Below the pieces are notes generated by a model that did no database searches, was not told the DNA's origin, and saw only the letters and a list, made by a program, of their open reading frames with translations. From a virus, in the IMG/VR virus record IMGVR_UViG_3300036851_000359, positions 1 through 45,753 of that record: DNA of 45,753 nt; one strand, given 5' to 3'. Position numbers and translations under genes: made by a program. Below, piece by piece: positions 32,693 through 40,258 of this stretch. Within the stretch, counting starts at the first letter, position 1. Every line of letters starts with the position of its first letter.

Positions 32693-33549
32693 TTCTCACC
32701 CCCGAAGCGGGCGCGGATGGCCCTTGCTGACTCTCTGCAACCTTCGTTGAAAGCAGAGTCCTCATCGTTCTCTGCCTTATCAACTTGACTCATGTCGGCA
32801 ATAGTGGCGCACTCCTCCGCAGTCTCCTGGCGAGCGGTGGCGAGCTGCGTTTCGATGGATTGTGCCATTGCCTCATGGCGGTCCGCAGCTAAAGCCAAGG
32901 ATTTCTGAAGCCTTTGAATTTCCTCCAGCCGAGATTTGGTTCCGGCACACTGAAGGTTGTACTTCTCCTCCGCCTCCCGGCGAGCGGTGGCGAGTTGCAA
33001 AGCAATATATTCACCTAGACGGGAGTAATGGTGCCTACGCTTGCTTGATAATTGATTCCACACTTCCTTGGGTGGGCGTGAGGGAGCGGAGAGATTTGCC
33101 ACTTCCATTGCTATGTCTAATTCCGTCCTGCCAGCATTTGCAATCTCCCGACGGGTATATTGAATCGCTGCCTTTCCAATTACGGACAAGGTTTCCAGTT
33201 CGTCTCGGTGCTTCTCCTCCAGCGCCTTCCTGTCGGCGAGGACGAGGCGGGCGACAATGAGGTAATCGTCTATGCCAGCATTGACAGCATCTGATTCTTG
33301 CCTAGACATGGTGTCTTTTGTGGCCTCAAGATGAGCCTGATGCACCACACGGCGTAGGGTATGGGCAAGTTCCTCCTCCTCACTCGACAACGCCTCCAGG
33401 ATAGAGTCAAGTTCGTACAACACCTCTGCGAGTATCGGAAGCGCATCAGCCACAGATTCGGGTATACTGCGAAATGGCGCTAACCTATCGCGAGCCGGGG
33501 ATAGAAGATTCATCACTTCCTGCAATCGCTGGCGAAGGGTGGGGGTCAC
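32689..33549 (-). CDS. Long coiled-coil protein with internal repeats
   Basis: GTG at 33549 overlaps the previous stop (GTGA). The 286-residue protein is almost entirely charged helix. QLATAR plus an acidic continuation occurs twice (around residues 184 and 234), as does its DNA (ggcgagcggtggcgag). It may be a scaffold or filament-forming protein. It could be the product of repeat-driven growth from smaller genes. Confidence 0.65.
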   Translation of the reverse strand: MTPTLRQRLQEVMNLLSPARDRLAPFRSIPESVADALPILAEVLYELDSILEALSSEEEELAHTLRRVVHQAHLEATKDTMSRQESDAVNAGIDDYLIVARLVLADRKALEEKHRDELETLSVIGKAAIQYTRREIANAGRTELDIAMEVANLSAPSRPPKEVWNQLSSKRRHHYSRLGEYIALQLATARREAEEKYNLQCAGTKSRLEEIQRLQKSLALAADRHEAMAQSIETQLATARQETAEECATIADMSQVDKAENDEDSAFNEGCRESARAIRARFGGEK

Positions 33550-33959
33550 TCCTTCACCTCGCAGCGGGAGCGCAAGCGCTCAATACAGCGCTGTACACCC
33601 GCATCAAAGCCACGATAATGATCCGCATTTTCACTGGCGTAGGTATGCGCTGGTCCGAACCGCTTCAGAGATTCAATGGCGGCCTCCCTCTCCTCCCTCA
33701 CCGCAGCAGCAACGGCGGCGTCGAGGGCGGCGTGGGCCTCCAGCTCGAATTCTTGCCGATGATGGGAGTCCATTCGTGCCGGGTCGGCTGCACGAATCAG
33801 CTTGTTATGCGCCTCCCTCAGTGCCTCCCCCGCACTCACCTCCAGCAAAGCGCGGAGGCGGGAGAGGATTGCTCGTCCTTCCTTGCGCCTGCCTGCATGA
33901 AGGCTCTCAATGAACGTAGCAGCGTCCTCGAAATCCTTCTCCTGTTCAGGCGTTAGCAT
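33546..33959 (-). CDS. Hypothetical helical protein (137 residues)
   Basis: ATG at 33959 follows GGAGG by 6 bases; the longer frame upstream runs through the preceding gene. The product is highly helical (ALDAAVAAAVREEREAAIESL) and resembles its downstream neighbour in composition and in the repeated Ala/Glu pattern. No family was recognised. Confidence 0.6.
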   Translation of the reverse strand: MLTPEQEKDFEDAATFIESLHAGRRKEGRAILSRLRALLEVSAGEALREAHNKLIRAADPARMDSHHRQEFELEAHAALDAAVAAAVREEREAAIESLKRFGPAHTYASENADHYRGFDAGVQRCIERLRSRCEVKE

Positions 33960-34188
33960 CATCGTCCTCCAGTTCTGCGAGGAGAGCAGCGAATGCCATC
34001 TCAATTCCGCTGCGTTCATTTATCTCGCTGAGTTCCGCAATCAACTCTCTCAGCGCGAGGCGCGCGCTCGCAAATGTTCCCGTTTCTCCAGACTCTACGG
34101 CAATTCCGTTGTCTACTAAGTCAACGCCATCCATAAGCGCCTCATCCACCCTCCTTACTCTCTCTCGCAGCTCGCCTAGCGTCAACAC
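33946..34188 (-). CDS. Hypothetical acidic helical protein (80 residues)
   Basis: GTG at 34188 lies 5 bases after GGAGG, just downstream of the microprotein stop; TTG at 34185 is equally possible. The longer frame starting at 34221 would overlap the microprotein. The product is helical and acidic at its end (ALLAELEDDDANA). Confidence 0.55.
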   Translation of the reverse strand: MLTLGELRERVRRVDEALMDGVDLVDNGIAVESGETGTFASARLALRELIAELSEINERSGIEMAFAALLAELEDDDANA

Positions 34189-34190
34189 TG

Positions 34191-34292
34191 CTACCTCCAC
34201 TCCTGGCCACAGATGGGACACGTAATCGGACGTTCATATAGAAAATGAAACCTGTAATGCACATGAAACAGCCAGCACCACAACTTCCTCAC
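34191..34292 (-). CDS. Zinc-knuckle microprotein (33 residues)
   Basis: GTG at 34292 overlaps the upstream TGA (GTGA) and the frame ends at TAG 34191-34193, just before the next ribosome site. The product is Trp/His/Phe-rich at its start (MRKLWCWLFHVHYRF) and ends ITCPICGQEWR. The CxxC pair with nearby His could bind zinc. Confidence 0.5.
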   Translation of the reverse strand: MRKLWCWLFHVHYRFHFLYERPITCPICGQEWR

Positions 34293-34594
34293 GACATATC
34301 GCCCCGTGAGCCTTGGCTATCAAATCTTCTCTTATCCTCATCTAGGGGATGCAGACTCGGAATCTTCCCCGCCTCCTTGAGCATCCTTCTCAAAAACATC
34401 ACCGCATCACAGCTCTCACACTCGCAGATTCTCGCGTGCCCAATCGCTATGTCGATTGCCTCGAAGGCGTCGTAGATCTCAGGGGTACGATCTTCGGGTA
34501 GCGACCTCTTCATACCGCAGGTACACGGGCATCCAAACTCTCCACTATCCCAGAATTGAGATCGTGGACAAGACAACTCATGCTCGCGTCGCAT
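34289..34594 (-). CDS. Cys-rich protein with two zinc-type clusters (101 residues)
   Basis: ATG at 34594 follows GAAGGAGGAGAG, one of the strongest ribosome sites in the window. The product has CPR...CPCTCG (about 9-26) and CECESCD (about 57-63). The region after it is helical and ends in a GDMS-GTGA junction. Perhaps a DNA-binding regulator; no family recognised. Confidence 0.65.
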   Translation of the reverse strand: MRREHELSCPRSQFWDSGEFGCPCTCGMKRSLPEDRTPEIYDAFEAIDIAIGHARICECESCDAVMFLRRMLKEAGKIPSLHPLDEDKRRFDSQGSRGDMS

Positions 34595-34670
34595 CTCTCC
34601 TCCTTCAAGTTTGCTGCCGGTGGCTTGCCCGATATTTACCCCGCGTCGGCTGTAGCTTGTCGCGTCGGGA

Positions 34671-35030
34671 CTATTGGCCTCGCACCCTTGCTGCCCTGCG
34701 TTCGGTGTTCGGTGCCACGAGTACCGTATCCTTCTTCAAGCCTGAACCTGACAGAAGCGGCAGCTCAATCAGGTAGCGGGTCGGAGGCTGCTCCGAGTCG
34801 AACGGAATCCGGGCACCCTGCTATCCGACGTCGCACCCGGCCATGAAACCCAGCCATACCGCTACCCGATTCAGAACGCGCATTGTCGAGTCGCGCCCCT
34901 CGTCTTCATCATATCTGAGCCAGCCAGAGGCTACATCTCCACGCGCCGGTGTCAGACGACGCAGCATAGCTGGCTCATATAAGCTAGTGATGGTTACTAG
35001 GCCGTCGCCCCGTCTGACAGTCCATCTCAC
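34671..35030 (-). pseudogene. Open frame interrupted by one amber codon
   Basis: A frame starts at GTG 35030, 15 bases after the previous stop, and gives 69 codons to TAG 34821-34823 followed by CAG. The same frame then continues for 49 codons (with RIPFDSEQPPTRYLIELPLL) to TAG 34671-34673. Both halves read like one 119-residue protein. It may be a pseudogene, a sequencing error or an amber readthrough gene. The remaining 76 bases to 34594 hold only the ribosome site of the next gene. Confidence 0.45.
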
Positions 35031-35045
35031 TAGCTATCTCTTAAA

Positions 35046-35669
35046 CTAACTCGTCGCCGTCCCCTGCTTCGCGATCCACTTCTCGATATACTGCCTCGCC
35101 TGCATCTCGTTCGTCAGCCCAGGGATAGTCTCGCCCTTCCGGTCTCTCGCGAGGGCATCAGCCGCCCGCACCCCGACGTGATACTTCCCCGTATCCTTAT
35201 TCGGGAAGCAACTGATCGCACCATACCCTTTCTTATCCTCGTACATCGTGAACACGACTCGCTTGTCAGTCGCGGCTGCGAGCCAATCTGTCGCGAGGAC
35301 GTCGTTACTCAGCTGCTCCGTGGTAGGTACAGGCAACTTGAACGCCACCAGGAAAGCCGCCAAAGCCTGCTGCCATGCCTTCACCTTCTTGGCGATCTGC
35401 TCAGTGTCAGTAATCGCCACCCATCCTCCACCAATCTGCTCATTCAGATTAGCGGCCGCAGGGAACCGAATGCTCGCGTAGTTCCCCTTATTCGGACCCT
35501 CCTCAGCGAGGACAGTCACCTGGAGATTCGTATCGCCGCTATCGAACGTCTTAGCAGAGACCTTCGTCACTTTGCCGATGTTATAGTTAAACGAGACAAT
35601 CTCTCGCCCACCATACGTATCGGCAGTGTCAGTCGGATCAAATCCGTGAAGTAGATCAACATTACTCAT
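35046..35669 (-). CDS. Hypothetical recombination-associated protein (candidate ssDNA-binding)
   Basis: The 207-residue protein combines beta-rich regions (ADTYGGREIVSFNYNIGKVTKV, TNLQVTVLAEEG) with a helical C-terminal half. The gene follows the RecT-like gene with one short gene between, all joined by ATGA junctions. Single-strand binding proteins commonly occupy this place, but no OB-fold motif is certain. Confidence 0.45.
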   Translation of the reverse strand: MSNVDLLHGFDPTDTADTYGGREIVSFNYNIGKVTKVSAKTFDSGDTNLQVTVLAEEGPNKGNYASIRFPAAANLNEQIGGGWVAITDTEQIAKKVKAWQQALAAFLVAFKLPVPTTEQLSNDVLATDWLAAATDKRVVFTMYEDKKGYGAISCFPNKDTGKYHVGVRAADALARDRKGETIPGLTNEMQARQYIEKWIAKQGTATS

Positions 35670-35887
35670 TCCTCTGTCTCCTGTTCAAGTAGGTACTGGA
35701 GTACCTGTTTAATGTTAGTTGGTGTAGGGGAATCATATTTACCTTCAAGTATCTCAGACATTTTGCGAAGGGCATCTGCTGAAAATCCACCTGCCTGCAG
35801 ATAAACTAGATGCCCTCCTGCCGCGATATCACTGACTTTAGAGGAAGCCTCCTTTAAAAGTTTCTTTCTTCTGTCAATAGTATCCAC
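35666..35887 (-). CDS. Hypothetical protein between RecT and the ssDNA-binding candidate (73 residues)
   Basis: GTG at 35887 sits after GAGGAGAAATAGAG and the gene ends in an ATGA junction. The helical product (SADALRKMSEILEGKY) has an acidic end. No family was recognised. Confidence 0.6.
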   Translation of the reverse strand: MDTIDRRKKLLKEASSKVSDIAAGGHLVYLQAGGFSADALRKMSEILEGKYDSPTPTNIKQVLQYLLEQETEE

Positions 35888-35889
35888 CT

Positions 35890-36594
35890 CTATTTCTCCT
35901 CTTCCTCTTGAAAGTTAGTAGCGTCCAGTATCGTCGCGTCAATCAGTCCTGTCGAGTCCATCTGATAAGTCGCGTTCGCATTCTCCACACTAAGCGTCGG
36001 CTGCTCCTTCCCCGTAATAATCGCCATCTCCTCGCCATCGTAGCTTATCCCAAGCAGCACATCGCTTGCAATAGCTCTCAGCAACCTCTCCCCACACTTC
36101 GCATACAGCATATCCGCCGGATACTTCTTCCACACATCACCCGTCGTGAGGCCCGCCTGCGCCGCATCCTGAATCGTGAAGCTCATTTCAGTGAATTCAT
36201 GAGACCTCGACCGTCTCGCCCTCAGCTTGCATATTGAGGCCGTCCGCTCGACCACCTGCAACTCATACTCAGGCAGCCTCGCCTGACAAAGCCCATTCAT
36301 CGTCTGAAACTCCATCCCCACTTTGCCCTTTACCACGTAGAGACCCTTGAGCGCAGCGGTAGGCTTGAGCCCCAGATCCCTCGCCGCAAACATCACCGCC
36401 AACACTTGCTCAGGCTTTACCAGGTGAGCAGGCAGCATCCCGGAGGCAATCCAAACGGAGGCCCACATCTGCATCGCCTCAAGCTCCTCTCCCATCGGCA
36501 CGAGGGAGCCAGCCTCAGCGCGACGAGTCGGGAGCGCACTCTTGTCTGATCGCGTCATAAGTTTCGTGGAATCGTTACCATTATCGGGGGCCAT
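35890..36594 (-). CDS. RecT-family single-strand annealing protein
   Basis: The 234-residue protein shows the RecT pattern: MFAARDLGLKPTAALKGLYVVKGK (near residue 70) followed by FQTMNGLCQA, then AGLTTGDVWKKYPADMLYAK, and GERLLRAIASDVLLGISYDGEE. RecT pairs complementary single strands during phage recombination and works with a 5'-3' exonuclease, here likely the Fe-S nuclease 5 kb downstream. Start: ATG 36594, a TGATG junction after GGGAGG; a TTG one codon upstream is less likely. Confidence 0.85.
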   Translation of the reverse strand: MAPDNGNDSTKLMTRSDKSALPTRRAEAGSLVPMGEELEAMQMWASVWIASGMLPAHLVKPEQVLAVMFAARDLGLKPTAALKGLYVVKGKVGMEFQTMNGLCQARLPEYELQVVERTASICKLRARRSRSHEFTEMSFTIQDAAQAGLTTGDVWKKYPADMLYAKCGERLLRAIASDVLLGISYDGEEMAIITGKEQPTLSVENANATYQMDSTGLIDATILDATNFQEEEEK

Positions 36595-36929
36595 CAATCC
36601 TCCCTTGCTTTAATGTAGCTGCCAAAAGACTCTTTGATAAAGTCGATCTCACTTTTACCCAATTTACCGTGCCTCTCAGTCCACATCTTAACCGCCCACC
36701 TCCACGCTGCCGCCTCAACCTGTAGCATAGACAGCGAGCACTTGTTGTTAGCATACATCGTATCATTCCACATCTTCTTAACTGTTTCTAGCGGCAGAGA
36801 TAAGAAGTGCCCCAGCTCGTGATAGAGAATGATAGGATGTGGATTAGGTATCAACGTTATCAACCTGATATCCCAGCACGCGGAGGAGCGCCATGATCTA
36901 CGGACTATCCTGATTCCAGCGATCCTCAT
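36594..36929 (-). CDS. HExxH metallopeptidase-like protein (ImmA/IrrE type)
   Basis: The 111-residue protein contains ILYHELGHFLSLP (about 34-46), the zinc-binding HExxH, and then VEAAAWRWAVK (about 71-81), a glutamate in a helix that fits the third ligand. This spacing recalls the ImmA/IrrE peptidases that cleave repressors in mobile elements. Here it lies upstream of RecT in an early operon, with 1-base overlaps on both sides. A regulatory or anti-host role is possible; the family is shorter than usual. Confidence 0.6.
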   Translation of the reverse strand: MRIAGIRIVRRSWRSSACWDIRLITLIPNPHPIILYHELGHFLSLPLETVKKMWNDTMYANNKCSLSMLQVEAAAWRWAVKMWTERHGKLGKSEIDFIKESFGSYIKARED

Positions 36930-37135
36930 TACTTCACTCCATAGGTTACGTTCTGCTTGCTCAGTCTAAGAATCGCATTCGCCGCAGCCTCAAGCGCATC
37001 ATCTAGAGAGGGCGGAATCTCATCCTTCTCCAAGAAAAGCATCTCACTCCGATTTCTCGTCGGCTTTCCGCTCTCGCGAATAGTCACGATTACACGATAC
37101 TTCCCATTGCGTCCACCTTTATCGAGCCGTTTCAT
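36929..37135 (-). CDS. Hypothetical small basic protein
   Basis: ATGA and TAATG junctions bound this 68-residue gene. The product is basic and beta-rich at its start (GKYRVIVTIRESGKP) and helical at its end. No family was recognised. Confidence 0.6.
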   Translation of the reverse strand: MKRLDKGGRNGKYRVIVTIRESGKPTRNRSEMLFLEKDEIPPSLDDALEAAANAILRLSKQNVTYGVK

Positions 37136-37461
37136 TTTGGAAGTAACTCCCTAATCGCCCAAAAGGTGGGATTGTAGATTGCGCTGATAGTATTAGGAAT
37201 GCCTACTATCAGTACTATTAGGCTAATCACCATCATAGATCCCGCCACGAGACACGACAGCGGCCCCGTAAGATCATCCATCATCCACATAGATTTTGCT
37301 TTAATCCCCCTCACCACAAATCGAACAGCAAATAGTGTGGCAATAATGAACCCCACCTCAGCAACCAACTCAATAGGAATCCAAAACTTCACCTGCCACA
37401 CCGCAGAATCTACCACCCTGTCAGTAAGCCCCATCAATCTTTCGGCCACCTCTTGTTTCAT
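37132..37461 (-). CDS. Membrane protein, first gene of the leftward operon
   Basis: The 109-residue protein has two hydrophobic helices (about 32-50 and 68-90) with charged ends. It starts at ATG 37461, 4 bases after AAGGAGG, and lies about 22 bases downstream of a consensus promoter. As the first early product it may act at the membrane on host or superinfecting phage; this is inference. Confidence 0.7.
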   Translation of the reverse strand: MKQEVAERLMGLTDRVVDSAVWQVKFWIPIELVAEVGFIIATLFAVRFVVRGIKAKSMWMMDDLTGPLSCLVAGSMMVISLIVLIVGIPNTISAIYNPTFWAIRELLPK

Positions 37462-37482
37462 CTCTCCTCCTTGTCAACCCTC

Positions 37483-37511
37483 AATCTACCTCCATTGCCC
37501 ACGTGTGTCAA
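37483..37511 (-). promoter_or_regulatory. Leftward early promoter
   Basis: On the minus strand TTGACA (37511-37506) and TAGATT (37488-37483) are separated by 17 bases. The spacer contains CACGTG (37500-37505), a short palindrome. It lies just upstream of the membrane protein gene and is suited to transcribe the whole 12.8-kb leftward operon. Confidence 0.65.
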
Positions 37512-37545
37512 CAACCATTTCGATCTATTTTTCATCTCCTCTCCC

Positions 37546-37574
37546 TTGCGCCCCCTCGACTCAACCATTATACT
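37546..37574 (+). promoter_or_regulatory. Candidate rightward promoter for the RepA-like gene
   Basis: TTGCGC (37546-37551) and TATACT (37569-37574) are separated by 17 bases. A transcript from here would start near 37581, inside the longest reading frame, which means the ATPase would have to start downstream, for example at ATT 37609 after GGAG or at GTG 37669. Confidence 0.45.
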
Positions 37575-38403
37575 ACCTCGCGAACGTCTCACCTACCCTG
37601 GAGCCAACATTCCCTGGCCTACCCTTGAATCGCTCATTACTGAAAGCACCGAACCTCCCCGCTGGCTCGTGCGCGATCTCCTCTACCAGCAATCCCTAAT
37701 CTGCATAGCGGGAGTCCCCGGCGTCGGTAAATCAGTCCTCTCCTACAGCCTCGCCATCGCCATCGCCACCGGCCGACCCTTCCTCGGACTCGAAACTACC
37801 GTTGGGCGCGTATTGTACTTTGATGAGGAAAACGGCCCCGCTAACATGCCAACATACTTGCGCTGGTCGTGGAGAGGCATGGGATGTCCTGACCTATCAA
37901 CACTTTCTCTGAACTTGCGAATCGGCCAGAACGCGATCCTCTCGCATAACGGCACGTGGCTAGACTGTATGCTTGAGCAGGTGCGCGAATTCCGCCCCAA
38001 CCTCATCATCTGTGACACCTCCTCCGCTTGCTTCAGACTCCACGATGAGAACGATAACGCCGAAGCCTCGCGCGTGATAGGAGGACTCAGGCTAGTACAG
38101 GCTGCCGCCAATAACTCCACGTCTATCCTCATCTTACGTCACGCGAGAGTTGAGCGCGATCCGAAGGGCTCCTCACCCGATCGCTACAAAATGCGCGGCG
38201 CTTCAGCCTGGGCCGGGGCATCAGACGGCGTAATCTTCCACCTCGCGCCCGCCGGAAACTACCACGGACTCCGCCCAACTTACCTCCTCCCGGACAAAAC
38301 TCGCGCTTTCGGCCTCCGCACGCAGTTAACTATCCTCCCTTCATGGACATCCGACGATAAATCGGTCGCCGGAATCGAACTTGCGGGACGACTAGAAGAA
38401 TAG
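37546..38403 (+). CDS. RepA-like hexameric ATPase / replicative helicase
   Basis: The product is an AAA/RecA-fold ATPase of the RepA type. PPRWLVRDLLYQQSLICIAG leads into Walker A GVPGVGKS, FDEEN follows one strand later, and Walker B is LIICDTSS. RASAWAG-like and R-finger regions follow. It probably unwinds DNA at the phage origin. There is no in-frame ATG before the Walker A motif, so the start is a rare codon. TTG 37546 is used here; the frame is open back to 37453, and ATT 37609 (GGAG 5 bases upstream) or GTG 37669 are alternatives. It is the only rightward gene between the arms besides the endonuclease at 40.7 kb. Confidence 0.75.
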   Translation: MRPLDSTIILPRERLTYPGANIPWPTLESLITESTEPPRWLVRDLLYQQSLICIAGVPGVGKSVLSYSLAIAIATGRPFLGLETTVGRVLYFDEENGPANMPTYLRWSWRGMGCPDLSTLSLNLRIGQNAILSHNGTWLDCMLEQVREFRPNLIICDTSSACFRLHDENDNAEASRVIGGLRLVQAAANNSTSILILRHARVERDPKGSSPDRYKMRGASAWAGASDGVIFHLAPAGNYHGLRPTYLLPDKTRAFGLRTQLTILPSWTSDDKSVAGIELAGRLEE

Positions 38404-38414
38404 GCTTCCGCAAA

Positions 38415-38449
38415 TTAACTAACTAACAGATAGAGAAGGAGTTAGTTAA
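38415..38449. terminator. Inverted repeat between convergent genes
   Basis: TTAACTAACT (38415-38424) pairs with AGTTAGTTAA (38440-38449), a 10-bp AT-rich stem with a 15-base loop. It lies between the ends of the rightward ATPase and the leftward HNH gene and may stop transcripts from both sides. No long T run follows. Confidence 0.5.
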
Positions 38450-38470
38450 ACTTGCTTTAATTAAGCCCCT

Positions 38471-38857
38471 TTAAAGAGAAGGGCGACCCCTTTCCGCAGG
38501 TTTCCTACCTCGGCGCAGTATCGGAAAACGTCGCAGCAAGTCTCTCTCCCATCCATCCGGATCTTTGTGCGGACACTCTCCACCATTGAAATGCCTACCT
38601 CTATTACAGTTCCAACACAGCACCCTAAATCCGGGCGGAAAGCTGTTCTTCTTCAGCCATTTGTAGAGCCCTGCTACAGGTAGCCCAGCCTCTTTACGAT
38701 GTTTTGCCCCCTTGCTGTCAATGTGGTCAATCGTGAGGAATAGAAACCCTGTCTCACCACAACACACACAAGCCTGTCCCCCGTAATGACTTATAACCTC
38801 TGCCTTAAGCCTGCGTGCCGTCCGGACCCTATTTCTACTCTTACTATTCTCTCTCAT
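38471..38857 (-). CDS. HNH-type endonuclease
   Basis: The 128-residue protein has CVCC (30-33), DHID (44-47), CWNCN (81-85) and CPH (95-97), the treble-clef HNH layout that cleaves DNA. A GRKPAERGRPSL tail carries GRP-type AT-hook features. It has a private promoter and strong AGGAGG site. It could be a homing-type enzyme or a resolving nuclease; the genome has a second, EndoVII-like gene. Confidence 0.8.
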   Translation of the reverse strand: MRENSKSRNRVRTARRLKAEVISHYGGQACVCCGETGFLFLTIDHIDSKGAKHRKEAGLPVAGLYKWLKKNSFPPGFRVLCWNCNRGRHFNGGECPHKDPDGWERDLLRRFPILRRGRKPAERGRPSL

Positions 38858-38878
38858 ACCTATATCCTCCTATACTAT

Positions 38879-38907
38879 AATATAGGGCGAATACGGGTAT
38901 TTGTCAA
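38879..38907 (-). promoter_or_regulatory. Consensus promoter with operator-like repeat
   Basis: The minus strand has TTGACA (38907-38902), a 17-base spacer and TATATT (38884-38879). The spacer contains the perfect inverted repeat AATAC-CC-GTATT (38890-38901). It serves the HNH gene, which starts 21 bases downstream with AGGAGG. Confidence 0.75.
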
Positions 38908-38908
38908 G

Positions 38909-39142
38909 TTATAGGAAGTACAAGGCTGCCCACGCCAACCCACACAACGCCGCCAACGCTACGATATCCAGCCAAGTGGCCGCCCCCATTCCAGGCCGCT
39001 CGACCATCCCACGCTCAGCCCGGCGACAGTAGGAGCAGATGATGCGCCCATCCTTGAGTTGATCCTCAAGCGCGAGGGTAGAGAGCTTGGCGCGGCAGTA
39101 GAGGCAGTGGAGGACTATCGAGGGGCAGCGACGGCGACTCAT
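38909..39142 (-). CDS. Zinc-ribbon membrane protein (77 residues)
   Basis: The product begins MSRRRCPSIVLHCLYCRAKL and has a second pair CSYC (about 36-39), making a zinc ribbon, and ends in one membrane helix (LDIVALAALCGLAWAALYFL). It is the last gene of the leftward small-gene set and starts at a TGATG junction. Confidence 0.65.
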   Translation of the reverse strand: MSRRRCPSIVLHCLYCRAKLSTLALEDQLKDGRIICSYCRRAERGMVERPGMGAATWLDIVALAALCGLAWAALYFL

Positions 39143-39471
39143 CAGATCGCCTCCTTCTCACTATATCCTTCTACATCCGATAGCCAACTCGCCGCAATCT
39201 CATGCCAGTCGATCTCACTCACGGCAGCGCCCAATAGGTCAGCCCAAGGCGAGCAGCCCAAGTCAGGCATGCTCTCCTCTGTCTCACTCTGCAAACGCTG
39301 TGCTAGAGCAATCCTAGCCTCATTAGAGCGATCCTGTGGCGAGTCATCTTCCTCGGTCGCATCCCAGGCCTCTTGAGTAGCCTCTTGCCAATAGTTCTGC
39401 GAGCCTTCATCATTCCCAAGCCATAGCGCGAGATTCCACGTTTCGTAATTCGTCCAGCCGTTGTAAGACAT
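39142..39471 (-). CDS. DUF7249-like protein
   Basis: The 109-residue protein starts MSYNGWTNYETWNLALWLGN, a signature widely seen in phage and plasmid proteins of unknown role (DUF7249 as I recall). The remainder is acidic and helical with DWHEIAASWLSD near residue 89. A ribosome site AAGGGAGAG precedes the ATG. Confidence 0.75.
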   Translation of the reverse strand: MSYNGWTNYETWNLALWLGNDEGSQNYWQEATQEAWDATEEDDSPQDRSNEARIALAQRLQSETEESMPDLGCSPWADLLGAAVSEIDWHEIAASWLSDVEGYSEKEAI

Positions 39472-39472
39472 G

Positions 39473-39658
39473 TCACTCTCCCTTCGCTTTCGCGATTGCG
39501 GCCTTGATCAACTCGATAGCTTCCCCTCGCATTCTGATGGAGTCTCGTCCAGGTGCTTCCCATGCTATCAGCATGCCCACGGCGCGGCACTCATCAGTTG
39601 CTAACGGCAGAGATGTACGTAATGACTTGCCAGTCTTACTCAGTACCACCCAAAGCAC
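39473..39658 (-). CDS. Short paralogue of the neighbouring HTPGPW protein
   Basis: The start GTG 39658 gives 61 residues beginning MLWVVLSKTGKS. WVVLSKTGKS...TSLPLATDECRAVGMLIA aligns with WVVLARYNED...STPIATDCTEANARLIA in the upstream gene and GRSTKTSVPLASQECLAAG in the gene at 40255, so the three share a segment. The ribosome site is 16 bases away, so the start is uncertain. Confidence 0.55.
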   Translation of the reverse strand: MLWVVLSKTGKSLRTSLPLATDECRAVGMLIAWEAPGRDSIRMRGEAIELIKAAIAKAKGE

Positions 39659-39665
39659 CCGAAAA

Positions 39666-40037
39666 TTAGCTGCTCTCCTCCAGCAACCCGGCTTTGCGGA
39701 GGGCAGCGCGGGCGAGAAAACTTGGACACAGATCGCTCGGGCAGTTGATAGGGATCTCAGTGTCCCCAGCAATACCTGAATACTCTCGCCCGCAACGAAC
39801 ACAAGAAAATCGCCCGCCGCTCTCCTGAATATCTGGCAAGTCACCCAACAGGTCTAGCAGCGCCTCCCCCAGCTCCGGCGCGGCGGCGATGAGACGGGCA
39901 TTGGCTTCCGTGCAATCGGTTGCTATTGGCGTTGAGTAATCTTCGTTGTAGCGTGCTAGGACAACCCACGTATCCCCGTCTATCGTGGTTCGGCCCTTGT
40001 ACCACGGCCCCGGCGTATGCTTCGGTTGCTGGCTCAT
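39666..40037 (-). CDS. Phage protein of the HTPGPW family
   Basis: The 123-residue product starts with KHTPGPW and contains TEANARLIAAAPELGEALLDLL, a pattern common in phage hypothetical proteins. It also has CVRCGREY and C-x-x-x-x-C in its second half, a probable zinc site. It is coupled on the upstream side by an ATGA junction. Confidence 0.7.
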   Translation of the reverse strand: MSQQPKHTPGPWYKGRTTIDGDTWVVLARYNEDYSTPIATDCTEANARLIAAAPELGEALLDLLGDLPDIQESGGRFSCVRCGREYSGIAGDTEIPINCPSDLCPSFLARAALRKAGLLEESS

Positions 40038-40258
40038 TTGCTCCCCCCGCTTGACCTGTAGATTCGCCTCACTACCACTTCATCACCTTCTGCATAAGGC
40101 AACAGCTCTTCAGCAATCTGTCGGCATCTCTCCTCGGTCATATCGAAGCCATCATCAATCCAATTCTGTGAGACTTCGACCTTGAGATAGAACGTCTTGC
40201 CGTGCTTGCGCTGTCTCTTGCACAGCTTGTGATCACATTCCCTATCATAGTAGCTCAT
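40034..40258 (-). CDS. Hypothetical small protein with N-terminal Cys pair
   Basis: The 74-residue product starts MSYYDRECDHKLCKRQRKHGK, with two Cys and two His that could bind zinc, and has an alpha/beta remainder with EERCRQIAEELLPYAEGDEVVV. ATGA junctions are present on both sides. Confidence 0.6.
   Translation of the reverse strand: MSYYDRECDHKLCKRQRKHGKTFYLKVEVSQNWIDDGFDMTEERCRQIAEELLPYAEGDEVVVRRIYRSSGGSK

Noticed and set aside
34456-34846. Two rightward frames of about 100 residues opposite the leftward operon
   Set aside because: They are antisense to the Cys-rich gene and the amber-interrupted frame, have no ribosome site, and show the Arg/Ser-rich composition of shadow frames.
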